Of a stretch of DNA of 64,000 nucleotides, positions 26,711 through 36,726 are shown piece by piece; within the stretch, counting starts at the first letter, position 1; each line of letters begins with the position of its first letter. Source of the DNA: Phycisphaerae bacterium (GTDB lineage: Bacteria > Planctomycetota > Phycisphaerae > UBA1845 > CAIVHJ01); assembly GCA_022072405.1 (NCBI GenBank), contig JAJVHX010000026.1:1-64000 (forward strand), in the 5' to 3' direction. A model generated the notes under the pieces. The model did no database searches. It was not told where the DNA came from and saw only the letters and a program-made list of their open reading frames with translations. The translations under genes were made by a program, and so were the position numbers.

Positions 26711-29082
26711 GCCAGATCATTTCACCATCACCGGGTCTCGATGGTCTTGTAGAATGGCCTGCTCAACGTCCAGCCGCAACGCTGGGTTGGAAGCGATTGC
26801 TGCTGATATTCTGTCTGGCGTTGGGGCTGCGGCTCATCTACCTCGCCCAGGTGGTGGACCATCCACTGTTTCAGGTGCCGCAGGTCGATTCCCAGCTTTA
26901 TTACGATACCGCCTTGAAGATCATGCAGGGTCAGTGGAGTGAGGGCCGGCCCTTCTTTCGCGCCCCACTTTATCCCATTTTTCTGGCCGGGGCTTATCGG
27001 TTGACTGGTGAAAGCTGGATCGGGGTTCGGGTGGTGCAGGATCTGCTGGGTTCGCTGAGTTGCCTGTTGATCGCGCAGCTGGCTACCCGCCTCTATGATC
27101 GCCGTGCCGGTTTGCTGAGTGGTCTGCTCTCCGCCGGTTATGCCCCACTGATATTTTATGATAATGAGTTATTTATCACCGTACTGGAAATCTTTTTGTT
27201 GCTGATAACGCTCTGGATTCTGTTCCGGCTGGATCGAGCGTTTGGCCTCGGTTGGCACTTTCTGGCCGGATTAGGCCTGGGATTGGCCTCTATTGCCCGG
27301 CCAAACTTTCTGATTATAATTCCAGTAGCCTTCATCTGGATCGGGTGGGCTGGAAGAAAACTTAATAACCAGATAGCAACTCGAACTTTATCATTCTTCG
27401 TTTACAGAATAATTGCTTATGTAGTTGGATGTATATTACCCATCCTGCCAGTCACCTTGTATAACTATTGGATTGGAGGCGAGTGGGTGTTGATCTCGAC
27501 GCAGGGGGGGATTAATTTTTACATGGGTAACAGCGCTCAGGCAGACGGCAAGACGGCCTGGGCCATGGAGGATTATGCCACAACCAGTGCGAATTATGTG
27601 GATAACACCTGGAGCGGTTCCAAGCGGGCGGCTGAAGAAGCTGTGGGTCATGCATTGAGTGATGGCCAGGTGTCAGCTTATTGGATGGGCCAGGGTAGGC
27701 AATATTGGAGTGATCACCCATTGGAGGCTTCGGGGTTATTACTCAGGAAAATATATTATTTCTTTAATGGTTTTGAAATTGAGTGTTTTCGATCAATCTA
27801 TATAGAGCGGATTTACTCGCCTCTGATGCGCGTCCTGCTCGATAAAACGGCTATCTGTTATCCCTGGGGGCTGATCGCTCCACTGGGGCTGATTGGAATA
27901 TGGTTACCGACTCGTTCATCCCCTTCTGCCTGGTTGCTGCGGATTATTATTCTGGTTTATATGCTGTCGGTTGTGGCATTTCTGGTTAATGGACGTTTGC
28001 GCATGCCGGTCGTTCCGCTGTTGATTATATTTGCATCTGGGGCCTTGGTTCGTCTGTATGAACAACTCAAACATCGAGCTTGGCGGAATATGGGACTGAT
28101 AGTACTATCGTTTGTGGGCTTAATATATCTATCAAACAGTCAATGGTATAACGTCCGGTACATCTGTTCACCGATGCAACATGGGATGCTGGCTTTCGCA
28201 TATGCGGAACTAGGCCAGTATGAACAGGCGATCGACCATTATCGTCAGGAGCTGCAGAGCGACCCCGATAGTATTCAAGGACTTTACGGCTTGGCGCTGG
28301 CGTTATCTGAATCCAATCGAAACAAAGAGGCTTGCAGTTATTATGCGCGGGCCTTGGACCGGGTTCCTGATAATGGTTCATTATTGCATAAATATGGACG
28401 AGCATTATGGCTATCTGGTGAAACCGAGCGAGGTCGGGAGTTACTTGAACAAGCCCTCGCAATCGATTTGGAAATGGCTGAAGCACACCTGGACCTGGCC
28501 AGTGCGCAGTTGGCCGAGAAAGCACCACAATCAGCGATACCGCACTTGCAGGAAGCGCTACGACTCGACCCGGAGAACGCTCAAGCTCACTATACGCTGG
28601 CCCGGGCCTTGATCGAAGTGCAGCGGGTCGATGAAGCATATGACCATTTGCAGGCGGCCGTGCAACGGGATGATCATATCGCCGACGCCCATCTGAAAAT
28701 CGGCAAAATTCTCAGCGGCCGGGGTGAGACGGTTGCCGCCCTGGCTGAATGCCGGCGAGCGGTGCAACTCGATCCACAACTGGCGGAAGCTCACCTGTGG
28801 GTGGGGATTCTGGTCGGCGGTACCGGTGATCTGGAGTCTGCCGGGAGATCATTTGCTGAAGCGGTTCTTCTGAATCCGAATTTTGTGGAAGCTTTGCAGA
28901 ATCTGGCGATCGTGCGGATGCGGCAGGGTGATTATGCCGCTGCCTGGCCGCTGGCCCGCCGGGCGGAAGCACTGGGTTCCCGAACCATCGGGCCACTGAT
29001 GGCTGAATTACAGCAACTCGTGCCGGAACCGCCGACTAGCAGCTCAGCACCAGCCGACTATGATAATGGGGCTGAACATTGA
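26707..29082 (+). CDS. ArnT/PMT-like membrane glycosyltransferase with C-terminal TPR, paralog of preceding gene
   Basis: FRAPLYPIFLAGAYRL; GGEWVLISTQGGINFYMGN; TPR tail. Overlaps previous ORF by 4 bp. Confidence 0.8.
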   Translation: MSQIISPSPGLDGLVEWPAQRPAATLGWKRLLLIFCLALGLRLIYLAQVVDHPLFQVPQVDSQLYYDTALKIMQGQWSEGRPFFRAPLYPIFLAGAYRLTGESWIGVRVVQDLLGSLSCLLIAQLATRLYDRRAGLLSGLLSAGYAPLIFYDNELFITVLEIFLLLITLWILFRLDRAFGLGWHFLAGLGLGLASIARPNFLIIIPVAFIWIGWAGRKLNNQIATRTLSFFVYRIIAYVVGCILPILPVTLYNYWIGGEWVLISTQGGINFYMGNSAQADGKTAWAMEDYATTSANYVDNTWSGSKRAAEEAVGHALSDGQVSAYWMGQGRQYWSDHPLEASGLLLRKIYYFFNGFEIECFRSIYIERIYSPLMRVLLDKTAICYPWGLIAPLGLIGIWLPTRSSPSAWLLRIIILVYMLSVVAFLVNGRLRMPVVPLLIIFASGALVRLYEQLKHRAWRNMGLIVLSFVGLIYLSNSQWYNVRYICSPMQHGMLAFAYAELGQYEQAIDHYRQELQSDPDSIQGLYGLALALSESNRNKEACSYYARALDRVPDNGSLLHKYGRALWLSGETERGRELLEQALAIDLEMAEAHLDLASAQLAEKAPQSAIPHLQEALRLDPENAQAHYTLARALIEVQRVDEAYDHLQAAVQRDDHIADAHLKIGKILSGRGETVAALAECRRAVQLDPQLAEAHLWVGILVGGTGDLESAGRSFAEAVLLNPNFVEALQNLAIVRMRQGDYAAAWPLARRAEALGSRTIGPLMAELQQLVPEPPTSSSAPADYDNGAEH

Positions 29083-29085
29083 AGG

Positions 29086-30081
29086 TTGAATTTGAAAGGA
29101 ACTGCTGTGGCTGAAGGATTTGATCTGGGAAATCAGCTGCCGGAACTGGTGCGGCAAATCTGCGTGAGCTACTGGGCTGATCCGCGCACACATCATATCG
29201 ACAAACGCTTTCTACCCTCCCGTACCCAGATCGTCCGCGCCCTGGAGCTGCTGATCGAGCTGATCTACCCTGGCTATTGGGGCCGGCAGAATCTGACGCA
29301 GTACAATGTGTCCTATCATGTGGGAGAGCTATTGCCGCGTATCGGTGAGATTCTGAACCGCGAAATCTATCATGCGTTCTGCTACCAGGATGAGATGCAG
29401 GGCCGTTCGCCGGTGGGAGGTGCCGATTGTCGTGAAAAAGCCCGCCGTCTGGTATTGCGATTTCTCGAGCAACTTCCCGCGGTGCGTGAAAAACTCGGCG
29501 GCGATGTGCAGGCGGCTTACGATGGCGATCCGGCGGCGGTGGATACATCGGAAGTGATTCTCAGTTATCCGGGAGTGCTGGCGGTGACCATTTACCGGCT
29601 GGCTCACGAACTGCATCAGCTGGAGGTGCCCTGGATACCACGGGTCATGACGGAGTGGGCCCATGCCCAGACGGGTATTGATATTCATCCCGGCGCCAGG
29701 ATCGGCCGCAACTTTTTTATCGACCATGGGACCGGAGTGGTGATCGGTGAGACTACTGAAATCGGTGAGAGCGTGAAGCTTTATCAGGGAGTAACTCTGG
29801 GAGCACTGTCGTTTCCAAAAGATGAGCGCGGCCGATTGCTGCGCGGCTTCAAGCGCCACCCAACGGTTAAAGAGGGAGCCACGCTCTATGCGAACGCGAT
29901 CGTTCTGGGCGGTGAAACGATCATCGGCCAGAGTGCCGTGGTCGGTGGTTCGGTTTTCCTGACCAGCAGTATTCCCGACGGCTGTACGGTTACCATCAAA
30001 ACGCCGGAACTGTCAGTGCGTCCGGGTAAGAACCAATCGCATCATACGCTGGAACCGCTCTCGCTCGATTTCCAGATTTAA
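29086..30081 (+). CDS. cysE: serine O-acetyltransferase
   Basis: IDIHPGARIGRNFFIDHGTGVVIGETTEIGESVKLYQGVTLGALSFPKD hexapeptide-repeat signature. Confidence 0.93.
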   Translation: MNLKGTAVAEGFDLGNQLPELVRQICVSYWADPRTHHIDKRFLPSRTQIVRALELLIELIYPGYWGRQNLTQYNVSYHVGELLPRIGEILNREIYHAFCYQDEMQGRSPVGGADCREKARRLVLRFLEQLPAVREKLGGDVQAAYDGDPAAVDTSEVILSYPGVLAVTIYRLAHELHQLEVPWIPRVMTEWAHAQTGIDIHPGARIGRNFFIDHGTGVVIGETTEIGESVKLYQGVTLGALSFPKDERGRLLRGFKRHPTVKEGATLYANAIVLGGETIIGQSAVVGGSVFLTSSIPDGCTVTIKTPELSVRPGKNQSHHTLEPLSLDFQI

Positions 30082-30169
30082 AGTACGTAAAAAATACTGA
30101 CCGTGAAGTACGCTGATAACAGGCCCGCTGAGTTCTTTCCCCGCGGCCTCTGCGCACGCTGTGATCAAG

Positions 30170-30535
30170 TCAGGGTGAGTTTTCCGCGGGCAGGGGTTGC
30201 AACGGTCTGGGTCCGCCGCAGGCCGGGCAGGGACAGATGCGGCGCAGGTGAGTCCAGGAATAAATGCCGGTATTGTGGCCGTCGGACCAGTTGAACTGCA
30301 CGGCGTAATGGCCGACCAGCTTCATATCGGTCAGTGTCAGATCGGCTGGGATGCTGTCGGGGTCGAGGCGTGGCTGGCGGGTCCACTCATCCACACAGTT
30401 GGCACAGTAACATTGCTCACGCAGGTAGCGATAGGGGAAAACAGCCTGGTGATCCGGCGCCCAGGTAATCACCAGATCACACGAACTGTTGCGGGCCTTC
30501 AGATCGAGCGGCGGCGAATTCATGATGATCCTCAA
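30170..30535 (-). CDS. DUF971 (GBBH-like N-terminal) domain protein
   Basis: YRYLREQCYCANCVDEWT...AVQFNWSDGHNTGIYSWTHLRRICPCPACG. Confidence 0.88.
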   Translation of the reverse strand: MRIIMNSPPLDLKARNSSCDLVITWAPDHQAVFPYRYLREQCYCANCVDEWTRQPRLDPDSIPADLTLTDMKLVGHYAVQFNWSDGHNTGIYSWTHLRRICPCPACGGPRPLQPLPAENSP

Positions 30536-30594
30536 CGATATTATTGGAGCATTATATCGTCTTACGGAAGCGGCTTCCTGCCGGAAGTCTGGAG

Positions 30595-32187
30595 TTATAA
30601 ATATTTTTCGGGGTGGGGATTGATAAGCAGTTCATCGTAAAGCAGTGTGCGGCAGAGCGTATCCATCATCGGTTCACGCCCGGTTGCCAGTTCATCCAGA
30701 TTGTTCAAATGCAGTGCGGTGATGTTGGGATAATCAGCCTGGTAATAACCCAGCGGAATCACACCGCGAAAAAAGGCCAGGTATGCAAATCGTCGGGCGA
30801 GTTCGGTCGCTACGGGTAGTTGGCGCCATCCGATGCACAATTCCTCGAGAAGTTGCAGGTATTGCTGTGGGCAGGTGACATCGGTAGTGAACCCGCGACC
30901 GGCGTTCCAGCCGCCGCCGACGTTGATCACCGGCAATCCGAAACAAGCGGCTTCCAGCCCCACGGTCGAGGTGTACACCACAACGATATCGAGCTGTCGC
31001 AGTATGTCGTGGGCCGTGAGCGTGGTATCCGCCGGTACGAGGTGGACATTATCGGGCAGTTGCGGCAGAGCGTCATTCAGCGCCGCCATCGTCGGATCGA
31101 GCACCCCGAATAATTTTTCAGCAGGGTGAATTTTGATCACCAGATGTTCCTGTGGCCAGTGCTGGAAAAATTGAATGGTGGTGAGGAGCCATTCAAACGC
31201 CGTGGCAAAGGCCGGGGTACGAGCCGTCAGTCCGGAATCGAAACTGATATTCGGGAACAGTCCCCACACCCGTCCTGTGGGTTGCTCGGGCAGACCCATA
31301 CGGTGACGGATCGTCGCTGCGTCTTCATCCGACTGCGTCAGCGTCCAGTGGATATCTTCATAAGGACGGATGGCGCGGCGTTGGAAATAAGCATCCAATT
31401 GGGTATGTTGGACCTCGGTCAATGGCATTTCGCAATAGAGAGGCCATTGTGCGAAAATTTCCGGCTCCTGCGGGTAGCGATCCTGTTCGACGTGGACGCA
31501 GGCTCCGCGGGCACCGATATGGATGATATCCACCGGCAGTCCCCGCCGCCGGGCCACCTCCCGGACCACACCCCAGTCGATCTTCATGCCATCTTCGACC
31601 AGAACCTTATCTATTCGGTATTCATCCAAAGCCCGTTCACCGATGATCACCAGCATCATCGCTGACGCCGCAAAACGGCGGGCTTGCGCAATCATATCCG
31701 GGCGTTGTCGATCAAATGCACCCACCTTGAAAAAACTTTCGATGGAACGGGTGATATGCTGACCCAGCGGAATATCCTGCCACTTGAATTCTGCCAGTTC
31801 CTCGACTGCTATCTGTTCAGCACACCGGTGACATTGCTCCACTTCGGCTGGTGAGATGAATTCGCTGTACCAGCGATGAGGCAATCGGGCCGCCTCGACG
31901 AAGGGGTGGCTGTTCTTGTGGCACCAGCGGGTGCAGGCGCTTTCGTAATGGTCCACTTTTTTGACAGTGCAGGCCGGCAGCAGTTCGTCGCAGAGCAGGG
32001 CCGTCACCACGGCACCACGGGCTCGCAGGGCATGGGCGATAAAGCCCAGTAGTGTAAACTGAAACTCGCCGCCGATCAGCCCCGGTATCAAGATGCGGCG
32101 ATAACGCAGATCGGGCAACTCGGTGATTTCCGGCAAATGGGCACAGATGGTTTGCAGTCGTTGGGTATAGGCCTCACCTTTCAGCAT
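30595..32187 (-). CDS. capsule polysaccharide biosynthesis-like protein / putative glycosyltransferase
   Basis: VIKIHPAEK...VHLVPADTTLTAHDILRQLDIVVVYTSTVGLEAACFGLPVINVGG. Confidence 0.65.
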   Translation of the reverse strand: MLKGEAYTQRLQTICAHLPEITELPDLRYRRILIPGLIGGEFQFTLLGFIAHALRARGAVVTALLCDELLPACTVKKVDHYESACTRWCHKNSHPFVEAARLPHRWYSEFISPAEVEQCHRCAEQIAVEELAEFKWQDIPLGQHITRSIESFFKVGAFDRQRPDMIAQARRFAASAMMLVIIGERALDEYRIDKVLVEDGMKIDWGVVREVARRRGLPVDIIHIGARGACVHVEQDRYPQEPEIFAQWPLYCEMPLTEVQHTQLDAYFQRRAIRPYEDIHWTLTQSDEDAATIRHRMGLPEQPTGRVWGLFPNISFDSGLTARTPAFATAFEWLLTTIQFFQHWPQEHLVIKIHPAEKLFGVLDPTMAALNDALPQLPDNVHLVPADTTLTAHDILRQLDIVVVYTSTVGLEAACFGLPVINVGGGWNAGRGFTTDVTCPQQYLQLLEELCIGWRQLPVATELARRFAYLAFFRGVIPLGYYQADYPNITALHLNNLDELATGREPMMDTLCRTLLYDELLINPHPEKYL

Positions 32188-32356
32188 GATTCATCCACTC
32201 TTCCAGTTGTGCACCTGCAGACATCTCGCGTTATATATCGACGGGGTGGCGTGTGGAAGTGCACCATTCCCGATTGCGTCTACGGCTCACCGGCCCGATT
32301 GGTCGATATGAAGGTAGGAATAACCGTCGATTGGCAACCGGCAATCGAGGCCTGAC

Positions 32357-33379
32357 ATGGCCCTGCTAATGAATTCATCTAAGCACGATCGACCAGCGGA
32401 TGGACCTTGTTTTGTGATAGGGGCTTCCAACACTGCCACTTCCACCATGCTGGGACTGCTCAACTGTCATCCGGAAATATTCATTCTCTTTGAAGTGCAG
32501 CTGGCGGGTGGTGAAATTTCCAGCTATGGCCGTCAACTGCTCGAAGCCTTCCCGCAGGTCCGCGCCTATTTTCGACCCAGTGAAGATTATGGGCAACCTT
32601 ATCGTCAGCTTCGCCAATACTTCGCCGGACGGGAGCATTGTTATCGTTACCTGGGGGACAAAATTCCCACGCTCCGAACCGGCCTGTTGCAGGCGGTGCA
32701 GAATTACCCGGTGATTTTCATGGTGCGCGACCTGCGGACCTGGCTGGGCAAAAATTCAGTGATCTACGATTACTATCTGGAACCGGACGTGGTGCCGGCG
32801 GCGCTGGCGTATGTCCGCCTGCTGATGCAGGCTTGTACTCTGCCTCAGGTACTGGTGGTGCGCATGGAAGATTTGCTGCATGACCCGGCAGCCACCATGC
32901 GTCAACTGGACCGCTTCCTGAAATTGGACGTGTCGGCACACGCCGTTGAGTGGTGGTCGAAAATCAGCGCGCTGTCGGAAAATGATCCCAAAACAGCATT
33001 ACCCTGGTGGAAGGTGCATCCCTCGTCACTGCTGCCTCCGGCGGCGGAAGACACTCAGACGATTCTGAACGATCATCCCTTCTGGGATCATATTCTGCCG
33101 ATCTTTGATCGCTATTATCAGCAGCCTGTCTCAGTGGATGCGGAACAATTGCGTGCGGATCGTCGGCGATTGGCCCGCCTGGGGCAGTCGGGGGTCGTAC
33201 CATTACAGGATTTGTTCCGGCATCTGCACAGTGTCAGCTTCAAGCGGTCCGGCGAAGACGGCCGGCGGGCGGGATATCGTCCTGCTACCCTGCAACAGGG
33301 GCGACTGGTGAATCAATATGGATATTCCCTGCCGGCGGCAACGCCGTCCGTGTCACCACTCATTGCTCAACCGACTTAG
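32357..33379 (+). CDS. sulfotransferase family protein
   Basis: CFVIGASNTATSTMLGLLNCHPEIFILFE (PAPS loop-like) and VLVVRMEDLLHDPAATMRQLDRFLKLD. Confidence 0.75.
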   Translation: MALLMNSSKHDRPADGPCFVIGASNTATSTMLGLLNCHPEIFILFEVQLAGGEISSYGRQLLEAFPQVRAYFRPSEDYGQPYRQLRQYFAGREHCYRYLGDKIPTLRTGLLQAVQNYPVIFMVRDLRTWLGKNSVIYDYYLEPDVVPAALAYVRLLMQACTLPQVLVVRMEDLLHDPAATMRQLDRFLKLDVSAHAVEWWSKISALSENDPKTALPWWKVHPSSLLPPAAEDTQTILNDHPFWDHILPIFDRYYQQPVSVDAEQLRADRRRLARLGQSGVVPLQDLFRHLHSVSFKRSGEDGRRAGYRPATLQQGRLVNQYGYSLPAATPSVSPLIAQPT

Positions 33380-33401
33380 ACTCAGTTGTCAAACCCATGG
33401 A

Positions 33402-33430
33402 TGTCATTCCGAGTGAAGCGATGAATCTGG
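33402..33430. repeat. dispersed-repeat-like motif tgtcattccgagtgaagcgatgaatctgg
   Basis: Closely resembles the widespread GTCATTCCGAGCGAAGCGAGGAATCT intergenic repeat. Confidence 0.55.
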
Positions 33431-33548
33431 CCTGATCTCACGTGCAGGCTGCATTCGGGCCAGTTTCCTCGGTTGTCCGCCGAAAGTGAACTCACTCGGA
33501 TTAACTGTTGAGACGTAGTTCGGGCAATTACATTGTGCGATATATGGT

Positions 33549-34559
33549 TCAGGGCTGCAGTTGTTGCCAGAACGCTTCGAAATCCCCGTCGCCATATCCC
33601 GCTGCCCAGCAGAGTTGTTTGAGAGGGAATTGCAGCCAGAACATCGCCACCAGAGCGTGAGCAGAGGGATCGTCGGGGTGGGGTTGTTCCCAGTGGTACA
33701 GCTCCTGAAGTGCCAGACGCAACTGGGCGAGCAACGGCGTCCCGCAATGTTCCTGCAACAATTGAGTTGTGCTGAAATCCGGCGGCAGATAAGTGTATTG
33801 GCCGAAAGTAGCGGCAAAGTAATCGGGCAGCAGAGTGCGAATCTGGCGCACGACCCGGCCGCTGCGATATTCACGCTGGTAGAAATCGCGAACCGTCAGC
33901 GGATGATGGTGCGTGGCGGGAATGTGCAGAGCAGCCTGCACCCGCAAACCGAATTTTCGTTGCAACCGATAACCCAGTTCGAGATCCTCATGAATGGCCT
34001 CGGTGAGCAGCTCGTTGAAACCGCCGACCTGCATGACCCAGTCGCGGCGGACACTCAGGTTGCAGGTCCAGAAACAGTTGTAGGGATAGAGTTCGCCGGC
34101 TTGCAAACGATCGTAATGAAAAACCAGCGAAGTGCGGGCCAGCAGCTTGCGCCAGGGGGATTCGAGCAGTTCCGCAGCCCAGTCAAAACGGCCGAGGTAG
34201 GCGAGCCTGGCAGATGGATCGCGTTCGATCAACCGCAGATGTTCGACGAGGGACGCAGGGGCCAACTCCGCATCATCATTCAGAAACAGCAGCCATTCAC
34301 CGCGTGCCTGCAGGATGGCCTGGTTACGGGCATAAGCCGGTCCGCGCCGTTCCTGCAGCGTCAGGCCTTGGCGGGCGACTTTTTCGGGCAGTTCGCGCAA
34401 TTCTTCGAGCGGCCGCTGGTCGGAACCATCCACAACCACGAGCACTTCCCACCGCTGCCGATCGGCAGTGTTGCGGGCCAGCGATTGTAACAGTCGACGC
34501 AGTTTATGCTGCCGATCAGGCATAGTGGGAATCACGATGCTCAACAGAGGGTTGGTCAT
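33549..34559 (-). CDS. glycosyltransferase family 2
   Basis: LLSIVIPTMPDRQHKLRRLLQSLARNT...WLLFLNDDAELAPASL. Confidence 0.92.
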   Translation of the reverse strand: MTNPLLSIVIPTMPDRQHKLRRLLQSLARNTADRQRWEVLVVVDGSDQRPLEELRELPEKVARQGLTLQERRGPAYARNQAILQARGEWLLFLNDDAELAPASLVEHLRLIERDPSARLAYLGRFDWAAELLESPWRKLLARTSLVFHYDRLQAGELYPYNCFWTCNLSVRRDWVMQVGGFNELLTEAIHEDLELGYRLQRKFGLRVQAALHIPATHHHPLTVRDFYQREYRSGRVVRQIRTLLPDYFAATFGQYTYLPPDFSTTQLLQEHCGTPLLAQLRLALQELYHWEQPHPDDPSAHALVAMFWLQFPLKQLCWAAGYGDGDFEAFWQQLQP

Positions 34560-34597
34560 GGTTGCAGCACCCGTTGGGGAGTTGGTAACACCCGTCG

Positions 34598-36355
34598 TCA
34601 GTTCACACCCGGCGGCGGGCCGGCTAAGGTAGTGAGTTGTTCGAGCGGGCTGGTATCGCCGCTGCGGATCAGGGCGATGTCGCGCTGCAGCGTAGGCCAG
34701 CCGGTTTCGATAAAGCGGCGGGCGACCTGCTTTTTGCGTTCGTTCGTCTCCGCCTGGCGGAGCAGCAGGTGACCGATCAGCACGACCAGGGCGCTATCCA
34801 CCAGCTTACGACCGTACAAATCCATATAGGTTCCGCCGCGGCCTTTGACAAATTCGATGGCTTCGATCACCAGTCTTTTGCCCTCAACCAGGGTCTGATG
34901 CAGCTTCTGTATTGGCGCCTCGCTGAAGGGATGCTGTTCGTATTCTTCCACCCGTTTTTCAAATGCCCCGCTGCAGACCCCGCGCACGGCGGCGACAATC
35001 TGCAACTGGCTGGTGCCTTCGTAGATGCTGGTGATGCGGGCATCGCGGTAGTAACGCTCCACCGGATAATCGGTCATATAGCCGCTGCCCCCCAGCACCT
35101 GAATGGCGTCGCTGGTCAGCCGGATGCTCATCTCTGAACAGTAGTACTTGCTCATCGGGGTCAGCATGCCGTTGAGCCGCTTCCAGCCGCGGGCTTCATT
35201 CTTGCGTCGTTTTTTCTCCTCTTCGCTGAGCGTGGTGTTCTGTTCTTCGAGCACGCGGAGATTGTTGTTCTCCAGGTCGCAAACGATACAGGTTTCGTAG
35301 AGCAGAGCGCGAGCCGCTTCGAGATTGATCTTCATATCCACCAGCATCTCCGCCACCGCCGGCAGATGTTCGATTGCCTTTCCAAACTGTTTGCGGCTAT
35401 GTGCATACTGCCGGGCTACGCGAAAAGCGGCTTCGGCGATGCCCACCGCCTGGGCCGCGACGCCGACGCGGGCGCCGTTCATCAGGCTCATCACGTAGCT
35501 GATCAGCCCCAGCTGCCGTTCACCAATCAGTTTGGCGGGGGCGTCATCATAAACCAGTTCGCAGGTGGGCGAACCGTGAATACCCAGCTTTTCCTCAAGA
35601 TGTCGGACCTTGATTCGTGGACCTCGTTCGGCCAGAAAGAGGCTGAGACCGCGACCGTCCTTGATATCGGGTTCGCTGCGGGCCAGCGTCAGCAGAATAT
35701 CGCCGCATCCGTTGGTAATGAAGCGTTTCACGCCGTTGAGCCGCCAGGTGCCATCGTTATCCTGCCAGGCCCGCAGACTGACCGCCTGCAGGTCGCTGCC
35801 GGCATCGGGTTCAGTCAGGACCATCGCTCCGGTCACTTCGCCGCGGGAGAAGCGCGGCAGATAATCACGTTTGATTTCCGGGCTGGCAAAGGCGTTGATA
35901 GTCTCGGCGATCCCTTGCAGCCCGAACAGATTCATCAGCGAGCCATCGGCCCGGCTGATCATTTCGACGGCCATCGTGTAGATCACATTCGGGCAGTTGA
36001 GCCCGCCATACCGCCGCGGCAGGGTAAATCCCATCAGGTCGGTCTGGGCGAGTACCTGCAGGTTGTCTCGGACCGCATCGCTCAGCGTCACCGTGCCATC
36101 ACTGTTGAGGTGGTGTCCTTTCAGATCAACCGTTTCGGCGCGCGGGGCGATATGCTCCCCCGCCACCTGCCCGGTAATCTCCAGTACTCGTCGATAATTA
36201 TCGATGGCATCTGCGGCGTCGGTCGGCGCGTAGAGAATCGCTGTCGGGCTATTGGAAGGATGAAAGTTATCCTCTTGTACTGTCGCCACCTTGGCGAGGT
36301 CTAGATGGTTGAAGAGGAACTGCAAATCTTCGTTGTCTGAAAAATAGTTGGCCAT
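34598..36355 (-). CDS. acyl-CoA dehydrogenase family protein
   Basis: GAMVLTEPDAGSDLQAVSLRA..., YAHSRKQFGKAIEHLPAVAEMLVDM, IQVLGGSGYMTDYPVERYYRDARITSIYEGTSQLQ. Confidence 0.95.
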   Translation of the reverse strand: MANYFSDNEDLQFLFNHLDLAKVATVQEDNFHPSNSPTAILYAPTDAADAIDNYRRVLEITGQVAGEHIAPRAETVDLKGHHLNSDGTVTLSDAVRDNLQVLAQTDLMGFTLPRRYGGLNCPNVIYTMAVEMISRADGSLMNLFGLQGIAETINAFASPEIKRDYLPRFSRGEVTGAMVLTEPDAGSDLQAVSLRAWQDNDGTWRLNGVKRFITNGCGDILLTLARSEPDIKDGRGLSLFLAERGPRIKVRHLEEKLGIHGSPTCELVYDDAPAKLIGERQLGLISYVMSLMNGARVGVAAQAVGIAEAAFRVARQYAHSRKQFGKAIEHLPAVAEMLVDMKINLEAARALLYETCIVCDLENNNLRVLEEQNTTLSEEEKKRRKNEARGWKRLNGMLTPMSKYYCSEMSIRLTSDAIQVLGGSGYMTDYPVERYYRDARITSIYEGTSQLQIVAAVRGVCSGAFEKRVEEYEQHPFSEAPIQKLHQTLVEGKRLVIEAIEFVKGRGGTYMDLYGRKLVDSALVVLIGHLLLRQAETNERKKQVARRFIETGWPTLQRDIALIRSGDTSPLEQLTTLAGPPPGVN

Positions 36356-36390
36356 AAGACGCTCTCATTAATTTTTGTCATGAATCAACA

Positions 36391-36723
36391 CTATCCCCAA
36401 AAACTTCTCTTTTTTGGTTTTGCGTTGACATACTCATGTTCGGTTTGGAATTCTATATAGTATGCGACGGAGTTCATTGGAATCACTACTTGACGCGAGT
36501 GAGCCCAACTAGTCGCGTGCCCGGGATAATATAATTCTCCTCGCAAAAAATATTGACCTTGCCCATACAAGAGTCGAGGTTTTCTAAGGGCTAGTACATT
36601 TTTTGCTTGAGGGGATGGAATATCTTTCAAATAAAGAATAATCACTTCTCCAGTGAGTAGTTCAGATGATTCCATCGGGATTGACCTCGGTAGCAGAGAT
36701 AACAACAGATAAGATATCTTCAA
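36391..36723 (-). CDS. hypothetical protein
   Basis: 110-aa ORF, AT-rich compared with flanks, between acyl-CoA dehydrogenase and etfA. Confidence 0.45.
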   Translation of the reverse strand: MKISYLLLSLLPRSIPMESSELLTGEVIILYLKDIPSPQAKNVLALRKPRLLYGQGQYFLRGELYYPGHATSWAHSRQVVIPMNSVAYYIEFQTEHEYVNAKPKKRSFWG

Positions 36724-36726
36724 AAA

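Noticed and set aside
33561-34490. 309-aa plus-strand ORF opposite GT2
   Set aside because: Antisense shadow of a clear GT2 gene.
35366-36304. 312-aa plus-strand ORF opposite acyl-CoA dehydrogenase
   Set aside because: Antisense shadow; no domain signature.
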